Shown here one piece after another: positions 48,505 to 56,695 of a DNA stretch of 64,000 nucleotides. The notes under the pieces are model-generated. The model saw only the letters and a program-made list of their open reading frames with translations. It was not told where the DNA came from and ran no database searches. The DNA is from Amycolatopsis acidicola (GTDB lineage Bacteria; Actinomycetota; Actinomycetes; Mycobacteriales; Pseudonocardiaceae): NCBI RefSeq assembly GCF_007713735.2, contig NZ_VMNW02000004.1, positions 148,783-212,782 on the forward strand. Reading direction: 5' to 3'. Position 1 is the stretch's first letter, and every line of letters begins with the position of its first letter. Position numbers and translations under genes: made by a program.

Positions 48505-50757
48505 ATGACCCGCTGGCAGGACCCTGCGCTCTCCCCGGCCGAACGAGCCGCCGCGTTGCTGGAAGCCATGACGCTGGAGGAGAAGGTCGCGCAGCTCGGC
48601 AGTTCGTGGCCGGGGAACGAGGAGCTCAGCGGCAACGTCGCGCCGATGCAGGACGAGTTCGCGCGCGGTGGCACCACGCCGGGTTCCGGGCACCTGACCC
48701 GGATTTTCGGGACAGCGCCGGTGACCGCGGCCGAAGGCGTCGCGCGGGTCGCGCAGCTGCAACGGGAAGTGGTCGAGGGCAACCGGCTCGGGGTGCCCGC
48801 GATCGTGCACGAGGAATGCCTGACGGGCTTCACCACCTACGGCGCCACGGTGTACCCGACGGCGCTGGCGTGGGCGGCGACCTTCGACCCCGCGTTGGTG
48901 GAGCGGATGGCGGCGGCGATCGCGTCGGATATGCGCGCGGTCGGTGTGCACCAAGGGCTTTCGCCCGTCCTGGACGTCGTGCGCGACTACCGCTGGGGAC
49001 GCGTGGAGGAGACACTCGGCGAGGATCCGTACCTGGTGGGCATGCTCGGTTCGGCCTACGTGCGGGGCTTGGAGCGCAACGGGATCATCGCCACGCTGAA
49101 GCATTTCGCCGGGTACTCGGCTTCGCGCGCGGCGCGCAACCACGCGCCGGTGTCGATCGGCGAGCGCGAGCTGCGTGACGTGGTGCTGCCGCCATTCGAA
49201 ATGTCCATTCGCGACGGTGGGGCGCGTTCGGTGATGAGCGCGTACGTCGACCTCGATGGGGTGCCGGCCAGCGCGAACCGCCGGCTGCTCACCGGGATCC
49301 TCCGCGAGGAGTGGGGATTCGACGGGGTGGTCGTGTCGGACTACTGGGCGATCCCGTTCCTGCGGACGATGCACCGGCTCGAGGGCAACGCGGGCGCGCT
49401 GGCGCTGGCGGCGGGCGTGGATGTCGAACTGCCCGACACCCAGTGCTACGGCAAGGGTTTGCTCGAACAGGTTCCCGAAGAGCTGCTCGACAGGGCGGTG
49501 CTCCGGCTGTTGCGGCAGAAGGCGGAGCTGGGGTTGCTCGACGCGGACTGGGCGCCCAGCGGCGAAGCGATCGACCTCGACTCACCCCGTAACAGGGCCA
49601 TCGCCCGCGAGCTCGCGGAGAAGTCGGTGACCCTGCTCGCCAACGACGGGGTACTTCCCTTGCGGGCCGAGAAAATCGCCGTGGTCGGGCCGTGCGCGGA
49701 CGACCCGCTCGCGTTCATGGGCTGCTACTCGTACCCGAACCACGTGCTGCCGCGCTTCCCGGACCTCGGCATCGGGTTCGACGCACCCTCCTTTGTGGAC
49801 GCCTTGCGCGCCGAGCTGCCGGAGGCGTCGCTGGTGGTCAGGGAGGGCTGCCCGATCCGCGCGGAAGACCGGTCCGGTTTCCGGGAAGCCGTTGCGGCGG
49901 CGGAAGAAGCCGAGGTGTGCGTGGCGGTGGTCGGCGACCGGGCAGGCATGTTCGGCGAGGGCACGTCCGGCGAAGGATGCGACGCGGAGGACCTGAGCCT
50001 GCCCGGAGTGCAGGACGAACTACTCGCGGCACTGCGGGCGACGGGCACGCCGCTGGTGATCGTGGTGGTCTCCGGCCGTCCCTACGCCCTGGGCGAGCAC
50101 CCGGCCGCCGCGCTGATCCAGGCGTTCATGCCGGGTGAGGAGGGCGGCGGCGCGTTGGCCGGGGTGCTGTCGGGGCGCGTCAATCCGTCGGGCAGGCTGC
50201 CGGTGCAGATACCGCGCTCGGCGGGCGGCTCGCCCGGCACCTACCTGCACGCGCCGCTCGGCGGGAACAGCGCCGGCATCAGCAATCTGGACCCGTCGCC
50301 GCTGTTCCCCTTCGGCCACGGGCTTTCCTACACCTCGTACGAGTACGGCGAGTTTTCCTTGAGCAGCAAGGAAATCCCCACGGACGGCACGGTGACCGCC
50401 GCGGTCACCGTGCGCAACACGGGGGAGCGGGCCGGGGAGGAGACCGTCCAGCTGTACCTGCACGACGTGGCCGCGCAGGTGGCCCGGCCGGTGCTGGAGC
50501 TGGCCGGGTTCACCCGCGTCGCGCTGGCGCCGGGCGAGGCCGCCCGCGTCACCTTCACCGTGCACGCCGACCGCACCGGCTTCACCGGCCTCGATCTCGA
50601 CCGGATCGTCGAACCCGGCACCGTGGAGGTGTCGGTCGGCCCCTCGTCGGCGGACCTGCCGTGCTCGGGTTCGTTCGAGCTGACCGGGCCGGTGCGGCGG
50701 CTGGGTCACGACCGGGTGCTGAGCACCCCGGTGGAGATTTCCGTTACCAGCGACTGA
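48505..50757 (+). CDS. Glycoside hydrolase family 3 beta-glycosidase
   Basis: A 750-aa intracellular (no signal peptide) GH3 enzyme. It has an (alpha/beta)8 domain with KHFAGYSASRAARNHAPVSI and the nucleophile Asp279 in GFDGVVVSDYWAIPF, an alpha/beta sandwich (VTLLANDGVLPLRAEKIAVVGPC), and a C-terminal fibronectin-III-like domain. The C-terminal motif FGHGLSYTSYEYGEF is the usual GH3 end of the second domain. Beta-glucosidase or beta-xylosidase are the likely activities. Start ATG 48505, AAGGAGC upstream. Its last 52 nt overlap the convergent aminotransferase gene. Confidence 0.93.
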   Translation: MTRWQDPALSPAERAAALLEAMTLEEKVAQLGSSWPGNEELSGNVAPMQDEFARGGTTPGSGHLTRIFGTAPVTAAEGVARVAQLQREVVEGNRLGVPAIVHEECLTGFTTYGATVYPTALAWAATFDPALVERMAAAIASDMRAVGVHQGLSPVLDVVRDYRWGRVEETLGEDPYLVGMLGSAYVRGLERNGIIATLKHFAGYSASRAARNHAPVSIGERELRDVVLPPFEMSIRDGGARSVMSAYVDLDGVPASANRRLLTGILREEWGFDGVVVSDYWAIPFLRTMHRLEGNAGALALAAGVDVELPDTQCYGKGLLEQVPEELLDRAVLRLLRQKAELGLLDADWAPSGEAIDLDSPRNRAIARELAEKSVTLLANDGVLPLRAEKIAVVGPCADDPLAFMGCYSYPNHVLPRFPDLGIGFDAPSFVDALRAELPEASLVVREGCPIRAEDRSGFREAVAAAEEAEVCVAVVGDRAGMFGEGTSGEGCDAEDLSLPGVQDELLAALRATGTPLVIVVVSGRPYALGEHPAAALIQAFMPGEEGGGALAGVLSGRVNPSGRLPVQIPRSAGGSPGTYLHAPLGGNSAGISNLDPSPLFPFGHGLSYTSYEYGEFSLSSKEIPTDGTVTAAVTVRNTGERAGEETVQLYLHDVAAQVARPVLELAGFTRVALAPGEAARVTFTVHADRTGFTGLDLDRIVEPGTVEVSVGPSSADLPCSGSFELTGPVRRLGHDRVLSTPVEISVTSD

Positions 50758-51887
50758 ATCTCGGCCTCGGTGTTGTAGTAGTGCACCGAGGCGCGCACCA
50801 GGTCGGGCAGGTCGCGCCCGGTGAAGTCGTACTGCGCCGAACCGCGTGAGGACACCGAAGTGTTGATCTTCGCGGCGGCCAGCCGCTGCTTCACCTCGGC
50901 GGCCGGAACTCCGGCGACGGAGAACGTGACGATCCCGCATTTGCGGCGGCCGACGTCGTGCACGGTGACCTTCGGCAGCTCGGAAAGCTCCGACCGCAGG
51001 CGCGCCGCGAGGTCGGTGACGCGCGCCTCGATCGCAGGCAGGCCCAGCTCCAGCGCGTAGTCGACGGCCGCGCCAAGGCCGAGGACGAGGCCGAAACTGC
51101 GTTCCCACACCTCGAAGCGCTTCGCCGACTTGACCACTTCGTAGCTGTCCGGCGCCGTCCACGCGGCCGAGTGCAGGTCGAGCGTCGCGGGCTCGAGGCT
51201 TTCGCGCAGCCGCGGGTGCACGTAGAGGAAGCCGGTGCCGCGCGGGCCGCGCAGGTACTTGCGTCCGGTGCCGCTGAGCGCGTCGCACTTCAGCTTCGTC
51301 ACGTCGAGGTCGAGCTGTCCGGCGGACTGGCAAGCGTCGAGCAGATAAGGGATTCCCGCCTGCCGCGCCACTTCGCCGACCTCCTCGGCCGGGTTCACCA
51401 GGCCGCCCTGTGTCGGGACGTGGCTGATCGAGATCAGCTTGACGCTGCCGTCGATACGGCGCTTCAGGTCCGCCACGTCGAGCTGGCCGGACTCGTCGTC
51501 GTCCACCACCACGATCTCGGCGCCGGACTGCAGGTACGCGATGGCGTTGCTGGCGTACTCGGCGCGGCAGGTGAGGATCTTGTCGCCCGGCCGGAAGTCG
51601 AGCGCGTAGAAGATCGCCTGCCAGGAGCGGGTGGCGTTGTCGGTCAACGCGATGTCGGCGCTGTCCGCGTTCAGCAGGCGCGCCACCGACGCGTACACGC
51701 CGTCGACCCGCTCCTGCGCTTCGGCGGCGGCTTCGTACCCGCCGGTGAGGGCCTCGTGGCGCAGGTAGTCGACCACCGTGTCGGTCACGACCGCCGGCGG
51801 CAGGGCCGAACCGGCGTTGTTGAGGTGGACGACGTCGGCACAGCCGGGCGTCTCTTCCCTGGCCCGTTGCACTTGTTCGGCACGCAT
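50706..51887 (-). CDS. Class V aminotransferase (cysteine-desulfurase-like fold)
   Basis: A 393-aa PLP enzyme: VVHLNNAGSALPPAVVTDTV, ITTRAEY-like LTCRAEYASNAIAYLQ, SHVPTQGGLVNPAEEVGEVA, DACQSAGQLDLDV and PLP-Lys210 in LSGTGRKYLRGPRGTGFLYV. The active-site loop Cys of true cysteine desulfurases was not found, so an aminotransferase, epimerase or lyase role is more likely than sulfur transfer. It starts at ATG 51887, 72 nt after the putative immunity gene, and its stop lies inside the GH3 gene. Confidence 0.85.
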   Translation of the reverse strand: MRAEQVQRAREETPGCADVVHLNNAGSALPPAVVTDTVVDYLRHEALTGGYEAAAEAQERVDGVYASVARLLNADSADIALTDNATRSWQAIFYALDFRPGDKILTCRAEYASNAIAYLQSGAEIVVVDDDESGQLDVADLKRRIDGSVKLISISHVPTQGGLVNPAEEVGEVARQAGIPYLLDACQSAGQLDLDVTKLKCDALSGTGRKYLRGPRGTGFLYVHPRLRESLEPATLDLHSAAWTAPDSYEVVKSAKRFEVWERSFGLVLGLGAAVDYALELGLPAIEARVTDLAARLRSELSELPKVTVHDVGRRKCGIVTFSVAGVPAAEVKQRLAAAKINTSVSSRGSAQYDFTGRDLPDLVRASVHYYNTEAEIQSLVTEISTGVLSTRS

Positions 51888-51959
51888 GATCCCGACAGTA
51901 GAGAGGATCGCCGCGCAGACGCCAGCGCGTTGATCCTTGTTACGAGGAGGGAACTGCGG

Positions 51960-52247
51960 TCAGTCGCCGCCGGGCCACGGCTTGGCCTTCTCGAGCTCCT
52001 CGTGCAGGAGCGCCAGGAACTCGCGCACCTGGCCCTCGGTGTAGGGCGGCTCCAGCGCCGCTGTCACCGGGTCCGGCTGCCCGAGCGCCTGCTCGATGGC
52101 CTTCGAATACGCCGCCATGCTGTGCGGGAAGTACTCTCCGCGCTTCATGGCCCGCACCAGCGACGCGGCCTCGGCCCTGTCGATGCTCGGTGCGCTGAAC
52201 AACGGGTAGACGAGCGCGTCCAACTCGCCGCGGTGGTCGATGGTCAC
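51960..52247 (-). CDS. Putative immunity protein of the type VII toxin cassette
   Basis: A 95-aa acidic, all-helical-looking protein (DRAEAASLVRAMKRGEYFPH; TEGQVREFLALLHEELEKAK). GTG 52247 lies 4 nt after the toxin-like gene's stop with GAGGTGAT upstream. No family recognised. Position immediately after a toxin-like gene, small size and acidity are what one expects of a cognate antitoxin/immunity protein; this is inference. Confidence 0.6.
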   Translation of the reverse strand: MTIDHRGELDALVYPLFSAPSIDRAEAASLVRAMKRGEYFPHSMAAYSKAIEQALGQPDPVTAALEPPYTEGQVREFLALLHEELEKAKPWPGGD

Positions 52248-52251
52248 CGGA

Positions 52252-52938
52252 TCACCTCAGGTTTGCTATCAGGTTGTCCGGGCCGTTGAGCAGATGCCCG
52301 GGGTGCATGTAGACGGGCGGGTTGATGCCGTGGCTGTTCAGCTCGTCGATGATGTTGGCCGACTGCTGGATCTGCGGCATGTAGTGGCCGCTGTTGTTGT
52401 TGACGTGCGTGATCTTCCCGTTCTTCACCGTCATTTCGCCCGCGGCCGAGATGGGCTGGCCGTTGGCGAGGGTCGAGTGGTGGAAGTCGCCGGCGCCCTG
52501 GTAGTTCGAGGCGTAGATGTTTCCGTGGCGGTCCATGGTGAAGATCGCCCTGCCGCCGTCGGAGTGGATGTCCGTCGCGGTGCTGGTGTCGAACAGCGTG
52601 CCGTCCTTGGCGTACCGCATGTTCCCATCCTGGTCGACGTACATGCGGTGCTCCTCCCGACGCTGGTCGTCGAGGCGTTGCACCGACTGGCCGGGAAAGG
52701 GCTCCTTGTTCGGATCCGTTTCGTCCTTGTACTTGTCGAGCAACGGCCGTTCGTTCGGGTAGTTGTCCCCGGTTTTCGGCGGGGGAACCGGATTCGGGTC
52801 CTTGTGCGGCGGCGGCGCCACCGGTTTCTTGTTCGGCGGCGGCGGTTTCTGCAGTTTGGTCTTGACCGGCTTGCGGAACCAGCCCGCGATCTTGCCGAAA
52901 AGCCCCGCGTTGCCGCCACCACCGCCGCGCTTAGCCAT
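52252..52938 (-). CDS. Toxin-like C-terminal effector domain protein (separate ORF)
   Basis: A 228-aa protein. Residues 1-110 are a Pro/Lys/Asn-rich linker (PPPPNKKPVAPPPHKDPNPV). The C-terminal 110-120 residues form a compact domain: HRMYVDQDGNMRYAKDGTLF, FHHSTLANGQPISAAGEMTV, then KITHVNNNSGHYMPQIQQS and YMHPGHLL. The HHSTL...AAGE...NNNSGHYxP pattern resembles C-terminal domains of polymorphic toxins; I cannot name the enzyme class. ATG 52938 overlaps the WXG100-like gene (ATGGCTAA), so linker and toxin are co-translated with the carrier rather than fused to it. Confidence 0.7.
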   Translation of the reverse strand: MAKRGGGGGNAGLFGKIAGWFRKPVKTKLQKPPPPNKKPVAPPPHKDPNPVPPPKTGDNYPNERPLLDKYKDETDPNKEPFPGQSVQRLDDQRREEHRMYVDQDGNMRYAKDGTLFDTSTATDIHSDGGRAIFTMDRHGNIYASNYQGAGDFHHSTLANGQPISAAGEMTVKNGKITHVNNNSGHYMPQIQQSANIIDELNSHGINPPVYMHPGHLLNGPDNLIANLR

Positions 52939-53431
52939 TGAGCACCTTGCCGATGGCCAGGTCGAGTGCCTGGTCGAGCAGGGTCTTGGTGATCATGCGG
53001 AACACCGGGATCTCCGCGAGCGAGGCGCCGAAGGTCACCACCGCGGTGGCGATGGCCTGGGCTATCTGGATGGTCAGCGCGACCAGCTCGGCGATCACGG
53101 CGACCTTCAGCGCCACCATGATCCCGGCGCAGACGTTCAGCCCGGCGCCGATCATGGTCGCCGCGGTGGCGCCGTCGTCGAGGTTCTTCTTCGGCGCTTC
53201 CGAGTCGGTCCAGAAGGTTTTCAGCTGGTCGATCCCCTTGGCGTGGTTCTTGCTCCACACCTCTTCGACGTGCTGGTGGGCCTGGTCGATCGAGGGGTGC
53301 AGCTGATCGGCGAAGGAGTTCCATTCACCGGCCAGGTCGAAGATCTTCCCCTCATCACCCTCGGGCCAGCTGAAGCCCAGCGTGTTGAGCACCTGGCTCA
53401 GCGCGGGCGGTAACACCATTCTCGTGGTCAT
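52931..53431 (-). CDS. WXG100-like N-terminal carrier domain protein
   Basis: A 166-aa helical protein beginning PPALSQVLNTLGFSWPEGDE GKIFDLAGEWNSFA-type sequence, the hallmark of the WXG100-like domain found at the N-terminus of CpnT-like type VII secreted toxins. A second Trp-rich turn (EEVWSKN, KTFWTD) and two hydrophobic helices (MIGAGLNVCAGIMVALKVAV; AVVTFGASLAEIPVF) follow. In most toxins this domain is fused to linker and toxin; here it stops with LNG and the toxin starts in another frame 8 nt earlier. ATG 53431 abuts the WXG100 gene's stop. Confidence 0.75.
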   Translation of the reverse strand: MTTRMVLPPALSQVLNTLGFSWPEGDEGKIFDLAGEWNSFADQLHPSIDQAHQHVEEVWSKNHAKGIDQLKTFWTDSEAPKKNLDDGATAATMIGAGLNVCAGIMVALKVAVIAELVALTIQIAQAIATAVVTFGASLAEIPVFRMITKTLLDQALDLAIGKVLNG

Positions 53432-53761
53432 TCACTCGCCCATTTCCTTGAGGAACGCCGTCAGCTGCTCACTGTGCGCGGTTTCGATCGCTTCGTAGGA
53501 CTTGGCCATGTCGACGATCCTGTCGCCGGTTTCGGTGACCGTCGCGGTGTTGTCCTCATAGGACTCCATCGCGGCTTCGCGGATCGCGTCGTAGACCGAC
53601 TGCATCGCGGAACCGAGGTCGTCGCCGCCGAACGCGCTTTCGTAGCCTTCCAGCTTCGACTGGAATTCGGTGATCTTGGTCCGCAGCTCGTCGGCGGCGT
53701 CGGACACGCTCTTGCCGGACTCGTTCACCGCGCCGGTGTCGAGCTCGATGTCTCCAGGCAA
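53432..53761 (-). CDS. WXG100/ESAT-6-like protein
   Basis: A 109-aa two-helix protein with heptad-like hydrophobics (VSDAADELRTKITEFQSKLE; DRIVDMAKSYEAIETAHSEQ) and a central FGGDDLG turn in place of a strict WXG. The C-terminal LTAFLKEMGE is typical. Type VII systems export such proteins as pairs with WXG100-like partners. TTG 53761 follows AGGAGA. It is the second gene of the five-gene cassette. Confidence 0.75.
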   Translation of the reverse strand: MPGDIELDTGAVNESGKSVSDAADELRTKITEFQSKLEGYESAFGGDDLGSAMQSVYDAIREAAMESYEDNTATVTETGDRIVDMAKSYEAIETAHSEQLTAFLKEMGE

Positions 53762-53773
53762 CGCTTCTCCTGT

Positions 53774-54634
53774 CTAGGGCTCGCCAATACTGCGCATGAT
53801 CGCGCTCAGGTTGTCGGTGTATCCGCTCAGCTGCCGCATGCTGTGCTCGCTCAGTTCCATCGCCCGGTCGGACAGTTCCCGCAGGGCGTCCGCGTCGGCG
53901 TCGTCGGCCGACGGCAGGCCGTCCTCGCGCTGGTCCTCCCAGTCCGCGAGCGCTTCGTTGACGGCTTGCAGCACCAGTTCGCAGAGGTCTTCCCCGGACA
54001 GGGACCGGGCGACGTCCGACAGTTCGTCGATCGACACCAGGCCGTCCGGCCCGACCGTCGCGAAAACCTCTTCGTCCGCGTCACTGCCTTCGCCGGTCAC
54101 CTGCGCGCCCTGGAACCCGGCCAGCGATTCCTGTGCCGACCGCAGCAGGTTCAGCGCGTCGCCGAAGAGGGACTCCATCCCGTGCGGCGACGGATCGCCC
54201 CGCATTCCCGTGCGCTCGCCGACTTTGGCCATCGTGTCCCCGAGCGCCGAGCCGATCAGCTTCATCAGCTGTCCGCCCTGTTCGGCCGCCGCGCGGAACT
54301 CGGTGCTCATCGTGGCGAGATCCGGCAGCGGATCGGTGGCCGAGGGCACCTGGTCCCGGAAGTCCGCGAGCGCGGAATTCGCCGCCGCGGCGATCAGTTC
54401 GCCGACCTCGTCCGCCGGGCGGCCGGGCACCGAGTCGTCGAGTGACAGCTCCGCGAGCCGGTGGTCGCGGACGACCGCCTTCACCAGCCTGCCTGCCGAC
54501 CAGCCAGTGGTCTGGACGTTTGCGGCCGGGGTGTCTTCGTCTTCTTCGTCCTCGTCGTTTCCGGCGCGAATCGAGGCCAGCAGCCGTCGCTGCCCGGCAA
54601 GTCGTTCCGAGAATTCATCGTCGGTGTCGCGCAC
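53774..54634 (-). CDS. YbaB/EbfC-like protein heading the type VII toxin cassette
   Basis: A 286-aa acidic protein. Residues about 40-105 (GWSAGRLVKAVVRDHRLAEL, then VGELIAAAANSALADFRDQV) match the YbaB/EbfC nucleoid-protein fold that commonly precedes WXG100 genes in actinobacterial type VII loci. A second, similar acid half follows (GPDGLVSIDELSDVARSL; LCELVLQAVNEALADWEDQR), suggesting a tandem duplication of the fold. The extreme N-terminus has an acid run (NDEDEEDEDTP). GTG 54634 chosen. Probably a chaperone or adaptor for the secreted helical proteins; this is inference. Confidence 0.65.
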   Translation of the reverse strand: MRDTDDEFSERLAGQRRLLASIRAGNDEDEEDEDTPAANVQTTGWSAGRLVKAVVRDHRLAELSLDDSVPGRPADEVGELIAAAANSALADFRDQVPSATDPLPDLATMSTEFRAAAEQGGQLMKLIGSALGDTMAKVGERTGMRGDPSPHGMESLFGDALNLLRSAQESLAGFQGAQVTGEGSDADEEVFATVGPDGLVSIDELSDVARSLSGEDLCELVLQAVNEALADWEDQREDGLPSADDADADALRELSDRAMELSEHSMRQLSGYTDNLSAIMRSIGEP

Positions 54635-54898
54635 AATCCCCACCTGTCGCACGGTGCCCAGTCTCGCCACACTAGCAAGATGATCAGGCCGCCGTGGTCG
54701 GATTGCCTGATGTGACACAGTTGTCCGGAGCGTCGCAGCTGTCGAAAGTCGGCGCGTGTCCGCCGACATCGTGAACGTCCGGATTGTTCCCGACCAAAGT
54801 AGGGATTCCGCGGCGGATTCTTGCCCCGCGGGCCCGGCTGCGGTTAACAAATTGCGGAAGGAGTGACTCCCCGCTCCATTCCGTAAAGGAGAATAAAA

Positions 54899-55630
54899 AT
54901 GAGTCGGAACCCCCGGCTGCTCGTTCTCGTTTCCGGTGCCGCGCTCGCCTTCGCCACGGCTTCGGTCCCCGCCCTCGCGACGGACACCAACGCGGCGGAC
55001 CACCTCATTTCCCACGCCCACAACGCTTCGTACTCGTCGAACTGGTCCGGTTACGCCGAAACGGGCAGCGGGTTCACCTCGGCGAAGGCCACCTGGACGG
55101 TGCCGTCCGTCTCGGCCACGAGCACCTCCACCTACTCCTCGGCCTGGGTCGGCATCGACGGCGACGGCAACTCGAACCTGATCCAGACCGGCACCGAATC
55201 CGATTACGTCAACGGCCATGCGGAGTATTCCGCGTGGTGGGAAATCCTGCCCGCGTACTCGGTGACCATTTCCGGGATGACCATTTCGCCGGGCGACTCG
55301 ATCACCGCGTCGGTGGCGAAGTCCAGCGGGACCAAATGGGTCATCTCGCTGACGGACGACACCACCGGCAAGTCCTGGTCGGCCACCAAGACCTACAGCG
55401 GCGCCGGCCAGTCCGCCGAGTACGTGCAGGAGGCGCCAACGGTGGGCGGCTCGCAGGCCGCCGTCGCGCACTTCTCGACGTTCTCCTTCAGCGGCCTGAC
55501 CGTGAACGGGGCGAACCCGGGCCTGGTCAGCTCGGAGAAGATCATCCTGCGGCAGAACAACGTCGACTACTCGACCCCGTCCGACCCGAACTCCGCGGGC
55601 AACGGGTTCTCGGTCTCCTACACCGGTTGA
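54899..55630 (+). CDS. Secreted G1 (eqolisin) glutamic peptidase
   Basis: A 243-aa exported protein: signal peptide to about residue 28 (VPALATDT), then a beta-rich domain of family G1. SSNWSGYAETGSGFTSAKAT WTVPSV-type start, AWVGIDGDGNSNLIQTGTES (catalytic Gln), AWWEILPAYS and the catalytic Glu in SAEYVQEAPT are visible. G1 peptidases work at acidic pH. ATG 54899 after AAGGAGA. Eqolisins are best known in filamentous fungi but are scattered in actinobacteria. A 21-bp iteron array begins 10 nt after its stop. Confidence 0.9.
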   Translation: MSRNPRLLVLVSGAALAFATASVPALATDTNAADHLISHAHNASYSSNWSGYAETGSGFTSAKATWTVPSVSATSTSTYSSAWVGIDGDGNSNLIQTGTESDYVNGHAEYSAWWEILPAYSVTISGMTISPGDSITASVAKSSGTKWVISLTDDTTGKSWSATKTYSGAGQSAEYVQEAPTVGGSQAAVAHFSTFSFSGLTVNGANPGLVSSEKIILRQNNVDYSTPSDPNSAGNGFSVSYTG

Positions 55631-55639
55631 TCACACCGG

Positions 55640-55893
55640 CGTGTTGGCCGCCGGGGCGCGCGTGTTGGCCGGCGGAGTGCGTGTGTTGGCCGGCGGGGTG
55701 CGTGTGTTGGCCGGATCGGTTCGTGGTGGCTCGAGTGGCCGTGTGTTGGCCGCCGCCGTCGGCCAGCACATGCGCGGGCGGGGCCAACACGCGCGCGGGC
55801 GGGGCCACGTCGACGGGAGTGGCCAACACGCGCGCGGGGACGGCCAACACGTGTACGGGAACGGCCAACTCGGGCACGGGAGTGGCCAACATG
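55640..55893. repeat. 21-bp iteron array, cluster 3 (opposed arms)
   Basis: Left arm: [C/T]GTGTTGGCC at 55640, 55661, 55682, 55703 and 55742 (a degenerate copy at 55724). Right arm, inverted: GGCCAACACG or variants at 55761, 55782, 55803, 55821, 55842, 55863 and 55884. Spacing is 21 bp except one 18-bp step in each arm, itself a multiple of three. It occupies nearly the whole gap between the convergent G1 peptidase and SDR genes. Arms could pair around about 55756. Same family as clusters 1 and 2. Confidence 0.85.
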
Positions 55894-55908
55894 CCGGTCT
55901 GCGGGGGC

Positions 55909-56664
55909 TCACACCGCTTTGAGCACTCCGCCGTCGGCAAGGTAGTCGGCGCCGGTCAGGTTGCCCGAGCGCGAAGAGGCCAGGAAAGCGATCAGTGCGG
56001 CGGTCTCCTCGGGCTCGGTCAGCCTGCCGGTGGTGATGCCCATGCCGGCAGGCACCCCGGCGAGGAACTCGTCCAGTCCGATCCCGGCGGCGCGCGCGAG
56101 CTCACCCGCGTAGCCGCCGGGGTCGGCCCAGTTCCCCGTGCGCGTCGGGCCGGGGCTGACGGTCAGCGCGCGCAGCCCGCGGTCGCCGAACTCCTCGGCC
56201 AGCGCCTTGGTCAGGTTCGTCAGCGCGGCCTTCGCGGTGCCGTAGTCGACCGGCTTGAACGCGGCCCGTGCTCCGATCGACGAGACGTTGATCACGACGC
56301 CCCGGGTGCGCAGCAGGCCGGGCAGCAGGGCCCGCGTCACCCGCACCGTGCTGAACAGGTTCAGCTCGAACGTCCGCTGCCAGGTGCCGTCGTCGAGGTC
56401 GAGGAAGCCGGCCCCCGCATCGACCACCGCGCCCAGGTTGTTGACCAGGACGTCGACGTCGCCGACACGGTCGGCCAGCTCGGAAACTCCTTGTGGGGTG
56501 GTCAGATCGGCGAGCACGGACTCGGCGCCCGGCACGCCGGAAGGCGTCCGCGCGACCGAAAACACCCGCGCCCCTTCGTCCACGAGAGCGCGCACGACGG
56601 CCGCCCCGATGCCCTTGCTGCCGCCGGTCACGACGGCCGTCCTGTCCCGCAGTTCCAGGTCCAC
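55909..56664 (-). CDS. Short-chain dehydrogenase/reductase
   Basis: A 251-aa classical SDR. Cofactor motif VVTGGSKGIGAAVVRALVDE, NNLG (VDVLVNNLGAVVD), catalytic Ser in INVSSIGARAAF and Tyr-Lys in YGTAKAALTNL; SPGPTRTG after strand 6. An acidic residue after strand 2 is lacking (FSVARTPSG, Arg present), hinting at NADP(H). GTG 56664 lies 31 nt after the TetR gene on the same strand, so they are co-transcribed and TetR is its likely repressor. Substrate unknown. Confidence 0.9.
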   Translation of the reverse strand: MDLELRDRTAVVTGGSKGIGAAVVRALVDEGARVFSVARTPSGVPGAESVLADLTTPQGVSELADRVGDVDVLVNNLGAVVDAGAGFLDLDDGTWQRTFELNLFSTVRVTRALLPGLLRTRGVVINVSSIGARAAFKPVDYGTAKAALTNLTKALAEEFGDRGLRALTVSPGPTRTGNWADPGGYAGELARAAGIGLDEFLAGVPAGMGITTGRLTEPEETAALIAFLASSRSGNLTGADYLADGGVLKAV

Positions 56665-56695
56665 GAGCTGCCTTTCTTTACCCAAAATTACAGAA

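Noticed and set aside
50706..51887. Cysteine desulfurase (NifS/SufS)
   Set aside because: The fold and PLP Lys fit, but the sulfur-accepting loop Cys was not found and no Suf or Isc genes are nearby.
55631..55940. Small Pro/Ala-rich genes on either strand in iteron cluster 3
   Set aside because: By-products of the repeat; the core is the same as in the other intergenic arrays and no ribosome sites are present.
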